Shown here in pieces: positions 9,828 to 21,075 of a stretch of 64,000 nt of DNA. Position 1 is the first letter of the stretch; each line of letters starts with the position of its first letter. Both the position numbers and the translations under genes were made by a program. The DNA is from Peromyscus leucopus (Eukaryota; Chordata; Mammalia; Rodentia; Cricetidae): NCBI RefSeq assembly GCF_004664715.2, contig NC_051066.1:75799147-75863146 (forward strand), written 5' to 3'. The notes under the pieces were generated by a model, which worked only from the letters and a program-made list of their open reading frames with translations, did not search any database and was not told the DNA's origin.

Positions 9828-12489
9828 AAGGTTTGGAGGCTGTGCTTTCTCTCGCCAGGATAAGCAATACAGTCTACTGTGCCTTAGCAATAGACTTTAT
9901 TAGAAAAGGCAGCTTTCTGCAATCCCTTGATTAAAATACTTGATTGATCACACCCTTGACAGAAACATGAATTCAAGAGAAAATACAAAATGAAACTCTA
10001 AGGACCAGATTTTATCTGATTGCTAAAGAGACCAGTGAATGTGGTCTAGAAGAATTCTGTCTTGTCACTATTTTTGACTTTGTGACTTTTATTGTTTTCT
10101 TCTTTTCTGTTGACAAAACAATTCCTGTAAGGAATCCATTCTCCCTAGTCTGGCTGAGACGATCTCTCCTTGCATTACTAGAGATAGAGCAATTGATAAC
10201 AACCTGGACAACAAGAAAGCTCATTCTAAAATCACAATAACTAACAAGAGACCCAAGATGGCTCCATCAGAGTCAGAGCATGAATATATTTCGGAAAGAG
10301 ATTTTGTCTTCTCTGGAATCCCAAATTGCATGGCTGAATGAATTTTGTCACAGCATGTGACTACCATTCTCACTACTTATGAAGATCTTGATGGAGAAGA
10401 ACACCAGCACAAAGACAGGACCCAATGGGAGACAACAGAAACAGACCTAATGACTTGAAAGCTCTTGAACATTGCTATAACTTCACTCTCTAATGTTTTG
10501 TAAAATGACTTCAACACTTAAAATTAATTGACTCTAGTGAGAATGATCAGGAATTCAGTTCATCCTAGTAGCTTTCTGGCATAATAATCAAGGTTCCTTC
10601 TGTGACAGAAAGAAACATATAAATGAGCTGGTCCCTCAGGACAAGGAGAGCAAACCTCAGGTCAAGGTTACTAGTGCCTCCTTGGACTATTATTAAGCTA
10701 ATCTGGGTTTATCTGGAAACACATTAAAGTGTTTCCATTGACCTTGGCCTGGCTTCAATCACATTTTAAGCTCTTTGGGTTTGGGCTCCAATTGAGAATG
10801 TAATAAGTATATTCTTTTTATTACAAGTAGAAAGGCTTCAGACACCTTGCCCTGGAGAGCTTTATCTACAATTCACTGGTATTTATGCTGGGTGGATGAC
10901 TCCTTTCTGTTCTTGAAAATACTTTTAATATTCATCCAAAAGTGAATTTCAGTACTTGTGTTCCACGACATGTTTAAGAAAAAAAAAAATCAACTCTTTT
11001 GGTGGAGAAAACCCATTTTTCTTTACCCTAAGTTTATTGAAGTAGCATAACTGTTGTAATTTAAAACTCCTGGAGGAGTTTAAAATTGGCATAGAATAAA
11101 AGAATAACTGGGAAACTGTAAAGCAAATACAATTTTAGGCTGAATTTAAAGGAAATGAGAGCTAAATTTTGACTGAATTTAAAGACGTGGAAAAAAAGTC
11201 TGGATTTCGTGCACACTACAACTCTTACTTTGATTTTGTATACTATTATAAATATCCCTTAAAAATAATAACTTATTTAACTAGCATGTATAAATTTTTT
11301 TAGTATAGTCATCAAATAATGGTTTGATTTTACTTCTTTTCCATAAAGCACATTATATCCACATATTACTGGGGGTGGGTACTGCGACTATAAGTGTCCT
11401 TAATTCTCAATAGCTTACAACAACAAAATAAATTCCCCGTCCAAACATCATGTCCATCTCATGTCTAACACTCATAGCATAGCCACAAGCTAGATCATTA
11501 GTTGCTTATTGTGGCAGAAATTGACAACTCATCCATTAATGATAAAATCAGCCATTCTCATATTTTTAACCAAGACTAACATCAATGGGGTAGAAAAATG
11601 CAATCTTTCCCCATGAAATTTACTAAAGATCCACTCATGTTACCATCATCCTGATTGAGAAGAGATTTATCCAAGCCCTAGAATCAAGCAACAGGAGTCA
11701 AAGAGAAAAACTGGGTATAAACATTGCAAATTGATTGACCCTGCAGCCTGAGAGGGTTTGAGCTGACAAGCAGGCAAGAATCGACGACTCCAGGGGATTA
11801 TATTTTCTGTACTTACTCTTCTTTAGGACATCTTACAGAGGTAGCCATTTATTTGTTAAATAAAGCTACTAAGAAGGTGCACAGAAAACTGATGAATTCT
11901 AAATACCCTCACTGATGAGGCATCTACTACTCTGTCAAGGACTTTCTTATGCTAAGGATTGACTGGTGCCCAGGAGATTAAAAGCATATTGTTTCCTCAG
12001 AGAATTGTCAAGATATGAGACAGAAGATGAACAGCTGTCATCTATTCCTTCTATTTCTTTCCAAAGGAAAGGAGAAAAGAAAAGGCCTCTTGGAATTCTA
12101 GGTCAGTGTTTTTAAATAAGAAAACATTTCTAATGAGAAAAAAAAATTGTACTCACCTATTATTAATTCTTGCTTTGATGTTACCAATATCATCTTAGTA
12201 TGCTTTGCTTTTAATAATGTGCGTACATAATAATGGGCATATTTCAGAAAGGACCTTGGTTCAGTGCTGGAGAATGATAAGACTTTCATTGACTACTCTA
12301 AAAGGAGAAAAACTTCAGAAAGAATCAAGTTTAGTAGGAGATTTCAAATTTTATCCCTGGAGGTTCAAAATCACACTTTCTAAAATGAACTACTATATGG
12401 GTAAACAGGAGGGAAAAGCACACATTTATTTATCATGCATACATTCTCAAAGCCACAAAGATATGAAACCCAAAAAAGGTCAAATTAGC
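9828..12489. other. unique sequence, no gene found
   Basis: About 2.7 kb with no interspersed repeat I recognise apart from short A-runs. Frames at 10012-10224 and 12205-12492 are short and unsupported. 10640-10880 is less AT-rich than its surroundings and holds a perfect 8-bp inverted repeat (see findings). It could contain conserved non-coding DNA, but only alignment would show that. Confidence 0.5.
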
Positions 12490-12583
12490 TGATGACTATA
12501 GGGCATCTGATTGTTGGAAACTAAACCCAGGTCCTCAAAAAGAGCATCAGAATGCTTCACTACTGAGCTGTCTCTCCAACTCT
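12490..12583 (-). mobile_element. decayed B2-family SINE fragment
   Basis: 'ggaaactaaacccaggtcct' and 'actgagctgtctctccaact' are the complement of the tRNA-like head of a B2/B3 SINE. The tail half is lost or unrecognisable. Confidence 0.6.
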
Positions 12584-14156
12584 CATGTCAGCTTGATTTT
12601 AATGAAATATAAATGAAAGTTTCAGGGGTGTACAAAACTGACAATAAGACCCTAATATGCATTAGGAGAAAATATTTAGGCCACTGGCCTCAAACACACG
12701 AGAGGTATTAATTTTACTTATTGTGAAAGAACATTTCCATTCTCCCTTTTGAAATGAGTACAAAAGCTAGAACTCATTCGGGAAAGGGTCAAACGCACTG
12801 AGGCTGGATAAATGAAATTGATATGGTAATTACTCTTACATGGATCATCATGCCGACAAACATCATAAACACAGCAGTGTGATGAATTACAAACATTCCA
12901 TCACAGAGAAGCTGGATAGATGAGCTTCATGGGCATATTTAAAAATGTGTTGCTTTAACAAAGTGGAAAAGAACAAGTGAGTAAAAACTCTTCCCAGAAG
13001 CCATCATAAATAATTCATGCAAAACAGTTTTAAAATTGCTACAAAATTCAATTTAAACTGGATGCATTTTTTTCCCCACACTATTCCTCCTAGTCTCTAA
13101 ATCGGCCCACATTCTGGAGCCACAAGTTTCCTGAGAACCGGAAATCAAGGAGAGAGTACAAGTCCTATCTTTAAAGAGCAGATTTAGTCTCAAAAACTGT
13201 AATGTCGTCAACTTGAGCAATCTCTCTACCTCCATAGTTAAAACGGAACTAAGATTCCACTGAGGAGGCCTTCTCTGCCCAGCACTGCCTTAACTCTTCT
13301 GACACCGATGCAAGGTCCCTCTGATGTCTGGATTAAAACAGTCGTTATTCTTGTCTACCATTTGTCAAAATTCAGTTTCCATTGGGGCTTTCAGTCAGGC
13401 AACATTGTGCCAATCAGGGTTTTACTCCTTTGGCACAGACAAAATAACAGCATCTATCAGTTACGTAAAGAGTATTTTCTTAGAATAAAATAGAGCAAAT
13501 AAGATCCCAAATCTTTGCAGGTACAGTTCTGCCTTCTGTGGAGTCATGGAGATCACTCTCCAAGGATCACTCTCCAAGGATCATTCTCTTCCAGAGATGG
13601 TCCATTTCTAGAAGAAAACTTGGTTGAGAGTTATTTGTCTGCATTTTCATTTGCATTTAAAAGAGACAACTAGCCTGTGTCTGTGATTTAAAGATGATTA
13701 CTCAGTGTGTGGCCACATTAAGTTTGTTTTGTGGGTTTATTTTTCTTTTCCTTAAATTTACTGTGGGAAAAAAAAAGCAGCCTTAAAGTGTTTTGCTGAG
13801 GTTGTTGTAAATTGTTTTTAGACTGTTTAAAAATCTTATATAATTATTTGCTTTACTTAACAGTTTGCTTAATGGATGAAGCAGGTTGTGTTTATTTGTT
13901 TATTATTTTATATTGCATATGTAACAATGGTGACAGAAGAGGAAGATGTAACTTTGGGAGGGATAGGAAAGGCAGGAAGAAACTATGTAATTATATTTTA
14001 AATAAAAATAACAAACAAATAATTATTTTGACCTTAAACTGATACTAGTTCTTATATTTTCCCTGACATCAAGCTAAAAGGTTGACTTAGGCCTATGTTT
14101 AGCTTATTTCCTATGAAATCATTGCAAAGTTTTAATCTTAAAGATTTAAAGTTAAG
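12584..14156. other. unique sequence, no gene found
   Basis: No repeat recognised apart from a tandem 'ggatcactctccaa' duplication near 13550-13585. 12690-12960 is evenly composed and rich in 'aattac'/'aaat' elements, and is a candidate for conserved non-coding sequence. Frames of 60-76 aa are chance-sized. Confidence 0.5.
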
Positions 14157-14480
14157 GCAGGCAAGATGGCTACTTGGATAAAGATGTTTGTCACACAAAC
14201 CAGCACTAGACTTTTGTCATCCAGCAGAATGTACAGCAGCAACAGTAGTCTACTTTCTATTACTGAAACAAAACACTTGTGGTAAACAACATATAAGAAA
14301 GAAAGATTTATGGTGTCTCCATTTCAGAAGTTTCAGTTCATGTTAGGTTAGCCTCCTTGCTTTCTGTAGCCATGGAAATGGACAAGGTAGGATGGTAGGA
14401 TGGTGTGATGGGGGAATGTGCTTTTGTCAGTGGGAAACAAAAGGACTGGAAGAGCCTAGAGTCCCAGTATGATGTACAGT
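14157..14480 (+). mobile_element. old rodent interspersed repeat fragments
   Basis: 14157-14225 ('ggcaggcaagatggctactt') looks like the head of a tRNA-derived SINE. 14255-14400 ('gaaagaaagatttatggtgt', 'cagaagtttcagttcatgtt') resembles a middle-repetitive rodent element that normally reads 'aggaaagatttattttggc'. I cannot name the family safely. Confidence 0.4.
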
Positions 14481-14644
14481 TTGTCTCCAGTGATCTGACT
14501 GGTTTGCTGTTGGTGTTTGTTTTTTGTCATCGTCAACTCCCCCATCCCCCACCCCACCCCCAACACACTGGATACCACTCCTTTAAATACCCACCTCCTC
14601 CCTATAGATCCAGAAGTTGGTGACCATGCCCGTAACATTGTGGA

Positions 14645-15033
14645 TTCTGTGGGATGTCCTGTATGCTGTGAATATATGTTGCTATGATTGATTGATAAAT
14701 AAAACTCTGATTGGCCAGTAGCCAGGCAGGAAGGATAGTGTAGATGGGACAAGGAGAGAGGAGAATTCTGGGAAGTGGAAGGCTGAGGCAGAGAGACACT
14801 GCCAGCCACTGTGATGAGAAGCAACATGTTAAGATACCAGTAGGCCATGAGCCATGCGGCAACTTATAGATTAATAGAAATGGGTTAATTTAAGATATAA
14901 GAACAGCTAGCTAGAAGCCTGAGCCATTAGGCCAAACAGTTTAAATAATATAAGTGTCTGTGTGTTTATTTCATAAGTGGGCTGTGGGACTGCAGGGGAT
15001 TGGCAGGACCTGGAGAGAAGCTCTCCAGGTACA
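14645..15033 (+). repeat. 5' LTR of provirus 2
   Basis: Starts 'ttctgtgggatgtcctgt' (ancestrally TG..) and ends '...ctctccaggtaca'. It contains 'gattgataaataaaactctg' then 'attggccagtag', an AT-rich promoter/poly(A)-like element beside an inverted CCAAT motif. Same length as the right copy, with about 17 differences by eye, unevenly spread. Confidence 0.92.
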
Positions 15034-15035
15034 AA

Positions 15036-15053
15036 TGGTACTCAATGGGTTGG
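15036..15053 (+). promoter_or_regulatory. degenerate primer-binding site of provirus 2
   Basis: 'tggtactcaatgggttgg' begins 3 bases after the LTR. It keeps about 11 of 18 positions of the Lys-tRNA site. Position supports the call more than sequence does. Confidence 0.5.
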
Positions 15054-16382
15054 CAAAAGTTTCCACCTAAAACCTGAGAAAAAAAAGATTCTAAAACGGA
15101 GCTAAAACAACTTCCTAGTTGTCTCTCTCAAGTTAGCGGCAGCCTGAGGGTTTGAGCTACTCTATGGTGGGCTCATGGCGTGAAGGCAAGACCTCCGCTA
15201 TGTTACACAGAGGTATCTCCAAGCTGCACACTGTGCTGTGTGTTGGATATAGTTTTTGCTAGTTAAAAAAAAAAAGAGGTTTCTGGGCTATATGCTGTTA
15301 GATGGAATCATAACCCACTGCTTCCCAGAGTCTGTGGGAGCATGGTTACCAGAGCTGCTGGTAAATGTACCACCATCATGTTGGAAAGTTGAGGTGGGCA
15401 GAGCTAACAGCCAAGACTTCTGCTTCAGTACTAACTGCTGCAGTTTAAAGCAATATTTACACAATAACACAGATTCAGATGGAACAAGACTTTAAATGGT
15501 TTACAATGTGTGTAAAAATGTCCATAGGCTTAGAAGAGAGAGAAAAACGAATATATACAGTCATATAAAGAGATAATTTTTAAAAATAAAGTCTTTAAAG
15601 AGACAGTAAAGACAGTATAAAAAGTAAGCCACCTAAAGATGGATATTACACAGAGAATCTAGATTGTGTTGTCTTTGATATTTTTAGCTGCAGAAAGACA
15701 TTTAATTGTAAAGGCAGATGAGTTAAACCAATATGTATATTTTAAAGGTATCTTGACTTCAAAATTTGGATCTAATGATACATTGCTTTGGAAATGAGGC
15801 TCTACTTTTGTTTCCACAGAAAGCAAGAGGCTATGAATGTGTTCCAGATTAAGATACATTAGGTTTGACCAACCACAGCCCCCTGAAAGGTCTCCAGTGA
15901 CACCATGGCTCAGATGATACAACATCCAGAATGGTTTGAAGGCAACTGGCTCAGACAATACCATCTCAAGGACTATTCCATAATCCTAAAATTTTCTTTA
16001 TGTCCCCATAAGATACAGTGCCCTCATCCAGCAGGAAGTAATATGAAAAGCTATGCCCAAATTCTCAAATATACCAAGCTGGCTTTGGAGATGGAATTGG
16101 CTCACTCCTTCTCTAAACCCAAACATGTTCCTAAAAGAAAAGGTTGAAAGATTCTTTTGTCCCATATCAGAAGAGCCCTCTGGTGTGCGATAGAAAAAAA
16201 AAAAAACAATATTTTTATTGAAAACTGGTTGATTATAAATGTAATCTCTTTCTAAAGAAAAAAAGGGGATAGTACAGATGTGGTAGATTAATGAACCTGC
16301 TTTAGACAAGAACTTATTTAAAATATTTACATTGGTATAGATTTTAGTTTATTGATACAAATTTGAAGTTAATTTGTTATAC

Positions 16383-16388
<6 letters not shown>

Positions 16389-16428
<40 letters not shown>
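16389..16428. repeat. (TG)n microsatellite inside provirus 2
   Basis: About 20 TG units interrupt a segment that in provirus 1 reads 'ctttatatatgtttctactc'. The expansion therefore arose from a 'tatatg' seed in the retroelement. Confidence 0.95.
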
Positions 16429-16429
<1 letters not shown>

Positions 16430-17311
16430 CCACTCTTGTTTGAGGTATTATGTTTATGTAACTCATTTAGATTGTAATGGATAATTAAAAAATACAGATT
16501 AATAATTAGTCTTCTATGTTAGTCAAATTTATAGTCATGTTAAATTTTCTAGGTATACATTGATATAATTCAATTAGGTAGATAATCTTCAAACACTTCA
16601 AAGACCTACAGAATATGGCATTTAAAATGTTTTAAAAATTTAGACTTTCTGGACAGTGAGACATGTCTGCTCCTGGCAGTACTGATTTACTTTAGAGAAG
16701 AGGATGGGAATTGAAGATATGGAGTTTATCTTCACCTTGGCAAAAATAGCTATTTGGGCAAGAAACTGTTCTTGCCTGGACTGTTTGATTGACTGGACAT
16801 GCAGGACCCGTAGGAAGATGACCACTGAACTTTGCTTGGCAAAATGGTCCTTTAGGTTCCTGCTTCGCAGAGGAAACTGCCAGACATTCTATAGGACACA
16901 GAGAGAAGTGACTGGCAGACTCTAAGCCTATGGACTGAAGACAGATGCCCTAACTTTATAAAGGAACTTTGGATGACTGTCCAGGCTTCCAGCTGTCTCT
17001 GTCTACCCTTGCATGACTCCCGAAAAGTTGCTTTCATCCTTCTCCTATTTCTCAGGTAATACTATATCCTTCTGAGGTCTTTAATGTAGTTGAAGACTAG
17101 ATAGTTATAATTTCCTTAGTTATGATAAGAGATAAGTTGGATATAAAATCTTAGACTCACAAATATAAGATATATAGGATATCTTCTTTAATTTTGCCAA
17201 ATACAAATAGACTAGATATTATAATTGTAATTCTGGTTTGATAATTTTTCTATTATTATATGTAATTTTACTATGTTAAAGTTAAAATCTTCCTTTTTGA
17301 AAAAACAGAAT

Positions 17312-17319
17312 AGGGGAAG
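17312..17319 (+). promoter_or_regulatory. polypurine tract of provirus 2
   Basis: 'aggggaag' lies directly before the right LTR start at 17320. Confidence 0.75.
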
Positions 17320-17708
17320 TGCTGTGTGATGTTCTGTATGCTATGAATGTACGTTGCTATGGTTGATTGATAAATAAAACTCTGATTGGCCAGTAGCCAG
17401 GCAGGAAGGATAGTGTAGATGGGACAAAGAGAGAGGAGAATTCTGGGAAGTGGAAGGCTGAGGCAGAGAGACACTGCCAGCCACCGTGATGAGAAGCAAC
17501 ATGTTAAGATACCAGTAGGCCATGAGCCATGCGGCAACTTATAGATTAATAGAAATGGGTTAATTTAAGATATAAGAACAGCTAGCTAGAAGCCTGAGCC
17601 ATTAGGCCAAACAGTTTAAATAATATAAGTGTCTGTGTGTTTACTTTATAAGTGGGCTGTGGGACTGCAGGAGCTTGGCAGGACCCAGAGAGAAGCTCTC
17701 CATCTACA
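17320..17708 (+). repeat. 3' LTR of provirus 2
   Basis: Starts 'tgctgtgtgatgttctgt' with an intact TG and ends '...ctctccatctaca' with an intact CA, followed by the 'tgtgga' duplication. The central part is nearly identical to the left LTR. Confidence 0.93.
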
Positions 17709-17714
17709 TGTGGA

Positions 17715-18427
17715 CCTTTAGGTAACGTTTTGACAGTATAGAGCAGCCAGCTCTGTTAATGAGAGTTTACCTGTCATTCCTTGCCTTCTCCCCTGAGGCT
17801 AGCCCCTGTAGACTTGATTCTTTTTCTTGTTACTCTTCTCAAAACCTACATATTTGTTGGGGATATTATGTAAGTTAACATTCATTTCTATCCTTTTGAG
17901 ACATACTAATTTCATAGACATCTCTAATACATATTCATACATAAATGTCAATATATTTCCCTTTGGCAGTTTTCTTTTTAATGTCTGTTTTTGTTTCTTT
18001 TCAAACTTTCTGACTATAAACTTCTGGGGATTAATGGGGAAAATATTTCTTGGCCAACAACACCATACAGTGTTTTGCATAAGACCCAAAAGAAGAAGTT
18101 ACTGGCTCAGTATATCAGATCACAGGTGGAGAAACCCTTTGTACCGTGAGTACATACAACAAGGCTTGCAAATCCTCACACGATTATATATTTTGTTTTT
18201 AACTCTACCCAGAAAGTATATATTGATAGAATTTGAATAAACAATTATTTATCAAATACAACAAGCAAAAAATTCTTTAGGGAAGGAAGAAAAGATACAT
18301 GGTCTCTACTGACACGAATTAACGTCTGAACTAAGTCAAATTCCTGAAATTCCTCAGATGGCCATTTTCATCCTGGTATTCTGTTATTGATTAAAAGGAA
18401 AACAAATAGAACTTCAGTGTTGATCAC
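17715..18427. other. no recognised feature
   Basis: AT-rich. A 137-aa plus-strand frame (17827-18240) is hydrophobic and aromatic because of T-richness. It has no recognisable family and I do not call it a gene. Confidence 0.5.
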
Positions 18428-18816
18428 TGTGGTGGTTTGAATAAGAATTGTCCCCATAGGTTCATATATATGAAAGCTTAGTTAGCATGGAGTGGAACTG
18501 TTTAAAAGAATTAGAAGGATATGAGGTATGGCACTGTTAGTGTAGGCATGACCTTGTTGGCAATGTGTCACTGGTGGTGGGCTTTAAGGTTTCAAAAGTC
18601 CATGCCAAGTCCATGCTCTTGCTCTCTGCTTCCATATCATGATGTAGCTCTCAAATACTTCCCCACCACACCTGCTGGCTGCCATGCTCCCTCCCATAAT
18701 GCTCCCTGTTGTAATAATATTGGACTGGCCTCTAAAACTGTAAGCAAGCCACCAATTAAATAAGAGTTGCCTTGGTCATAGTATCCCTTCACAGCAATAG
18801 GATACTGACTAAGACA
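18428..18816 (+). mobile_element. rodent LTR-like repeat (MaLR or RMER type)
   Basis: Begins 'tgtggtggtttgaataagaa' and ends 'ggatactgactaagaca'. In between are 'atgaccttgttggcaatgtg', 'tcactggtggtgggctttaa' and 'ccaccaattaaataagagtt', a well-known rodent middle-repetitive order with TG...CA ends. The exact family is uncertain. It is full-length and moderately diverged. Confidence 0.7.
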
Positions 18817-19772
18817 ATCATGAAAACTGAATTATGAGACATGAGTGTTGGTTCTCCACAGTTTATATTAATATGGAGGAAAATGTGTCTTCAAAAGGGA
18901 AACACAGGTTAGTGCCATATTTCTCCAAGAAACACACAAGAAATATTGCCCATGTTTTTCTTTTCCTAAAATCATTGTGTGAATAAACAGTTTAGGTAAT
19001 TAAGTCATTAAAATTGTCCAAATTAAATTTTATAGTGGATTTATTTACCTTTATGCTGAAAATGTAAGGCATTATCTTTCTAAGAAAAAATATAAAATGT
19101 TAACACTATGCTATAGAAACCCATATTATTCTCTACCTAACAGGCTCCCAGAGTATAATTACAAGTGAACTGTCTAAACTTATCTCATTGTTTTCTGTTC
19201 TCTATGATCTACATCATATGTTCTTCCAAGAATTTACTGAGTTCATTCTTCTTGTTTGTGTGTATATGTCTTCAGTACTGACTACTCTCCACCGGAAAAC
19301 CAATAAATGATCTCATCCATGTGAGAGATTAATTCTACTTCTCTCAGAAGCCATTAGTTACTAATAGTCCATTGTCTAGGGATTGGACCCATGAGATCTC
19401 CCCAGTTCCATGTTAGCATGTCTGTTGATATTTATGTTTTTCTGATATTGTTTATACAGCCATTTCTGAGAGAGACTATTTTACAGGAGTTTTCCCAGTA
19501 TTCTGACTCTTACAACTTTTCTACCCCTTTCCACAGTGTTCTCTGCTCTGTATATGGTGGAGCTGTGATGTAGATGTATCAGCTGAGGCTAGGTTCTTCA
19601 CAATTTGTAGATCTCTGCATTGTGTCTAGTTGTAATTTTTCTGTGATGATCTCTACTTACTGTAAAGAGAATCTTCTTTTCTTTGATGAGGGATGGTAGG
19701 TACATTTATCTGAGGGCACAAGATTAAGATTTAGAGCCTAGCAAGGAACTATGCTGGTCTATCAAGATTGTG
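18817..19772. other. no recognised feature
   Basis: AT-rich unique-looking sequence. I see no repeat or exon signature. Confidence 0.5.
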
Positions 19773-19925
19773 ATATATATATATAACAATAATAAAGAAA
19801 TGAGAGTGGGAAGGGTTGTGGGAGGGATTTGAGGGAGGATGACTTGGAGGAGCTGGGAGGAAGAAATGGAGAGGGAAAATAGATGTAATTCTATTTCAAT
19901 TAAAAACATTAAAATAACAAAAGAA
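19773..19925 (+). mobile_element. L1 3' UTR end fragment
   Basis: G-rich run 'gggatttgagggaggatgac', 'ggagctgggaggaagaaatg', then 'tctatttcaattaaaaacat' just before an A-rich tail. This is the usual last 150 bp of rodent L1. A (TA)n run marks the left edge. Confidence 0.6.
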
Positions 19926-20382
19926 ATACAGATGGCTTTACAAAAAAAAGGGACATTTACTTTAAACACTTGTGACCTGAAAGCATTTTGTTCTAGGTTA
20001 CTTTGGTCTTGACGTCTCTACCTGCACAGTCACTGATGCACAAAGCCTTCTAACCTAGGCATCTTCTTTCTCCTCAAATGACACAGGTGATGTTATCCTT
20101 AAATAACATTAACATTTCATTGACCATCATCACAAACTAGTAATTATTCATGCACATATTCTTGGCTACCTCATTTATTAGTATATATTTAATATGCCAC
20201 TTTAACATATAGTAGGTAACAAATTACAATATTAGCTGAAGGCATATATATATATATATGGACAAGGGATGGATTTTGTGACAAGAATTTTAATTACAAC
20301 TTGATTTTTCTTAAGGCACTTTTATGAACTCACTATACATGATTTGCATATTTGCTTTGGTGATAGGAGAGTTACATATTTC
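19926..20382. other. no recognised feature
   Basis: AT-rich sequence with a short (TA)n at 20245-20259. Nothing else recognised. Confidence 0.5.
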
Positions 20383-20515
20383 TTTGTTTTTTTTTTAATT
20401 TATTCTTGCTTTATATTATAAATAAATCTCAACCACAATTTTTCCTCCTCCATGACTCCCAGTTCACCCTACCTCTCCTCTCCCCCAAATCCATTCCCCC
20501 TCCTTTCCTTGAAAG
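20383..20515 (-). mobile_element. L1 3' UTR end fragment, minus strand
   Basis: Poly-T head at 20387, then pyrimidine-rich 'cctacctctcctctccccc' and 'ccccctcctttccttga', the complement of the G-rich tail end of L1. Strongly 5'-truncated. Confidence 0.55.
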
Positions 20516-20564
20516 GACATAAATTTCTTAATAAATAAACAATTATGAAGAAACAGGAATGTGT

Positions 20565-20905
20565 GACCAATTTCCCTAAAATGTTACACTTTATCACCTA
20601 ATCACTAATGGGATAGTATTGGAAGTAAGGGATTTGGGCAGTGAATAAATCATGAGGACATAGCCGTTACAAATAGTATTAATGTCATTATAAAAGAGGC
20701 ACAAGAGAGCACCCTCTCCTCTTCCAATAAACAAGGTTTCAGGATTGTGAACGATATTTACAAATCCTCATCAGTGTCTAAACCTGGTAATATGACAATC
20801 TTGAATTTTCTAGTCTCTAGAATTGTGGGAAAATAATTTCAGTTACACCTAAGATACTCAGATTATTGTAGCTTGTTATAGCATCCTAAGAAGACTAACA
20901 TAAAA
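20565..20905 (+). mobile_element. ancient MaLR-type LTR (MLT1/MST-like)
   Basis: The order 'gatagtattggaagtaaggg', 'aaatcatgaggacatagcc', 'cattataaaagaggcacaag', 'gtctctagaattgtggg' and 'cttgttatagcatcctaaga' matches the mammalian MaLR LTR framework (cf. '...ttataaaagagacc...gaactgtgagaaataaatt...tgttatagcagcc...'). It predates rodents. Confidence 0.65.
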
Positions 20906-21075
20906 CATAACAAGAATTAAGGACTCTACCATAACAATATCTAAAATGTGGCCAAGATATCAAAACTATTAGTGAGTTGAGGCTGGTCAGTTTTGAGATA
21001 CAGTTTAGAGAAAGCCTACTGCTGTGAGGAAAGCAGAAAGGGTGATCTTGGGCAGATGTAAGAGAGCTGATATTG

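Larger units (their letters stand above)
14645..17708 (+). mobile_element. non-autonomous ERVK-like provirus 2
   Basis: A complete 3.06-kb provirus. Two LTRs of 389 bp each flank 2.29 kb of internal DNA with no open gag, pol or env. The target duplication is a perfect 'tgtgga' at 14639-14644 and 17709-17714. Six bp is the class II (ERVK/beta-like) signature. A degenerate Lys-tRNA-like primer site and a purine tract are present. The internal part parallels provirus 1: 15690-15830, 15890-15990, 16310-16640, and 16640-17100 with 'tctgctcctggca' and 'atttgggcaagaaactg'. A (TG)n tract has been gained inside. With no coding capacity it must have been copied by enzymes of another element. Confidence 0.93.

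Noticed and set aside
14456..14862. Two overlapping minus-strand frames that recur at 17271-17537
   Set aside because: They recur because both are inside the LTRs of provirus 2. Duplication comes from the LTRs, not from coding constraint.
17827..18240. 137-aa hydrophobic plus-strand frame
   Set aside because: The hydrophobic residues follow from T-rich sequence. No recognisable transmembrane family and no supporting exon signals.
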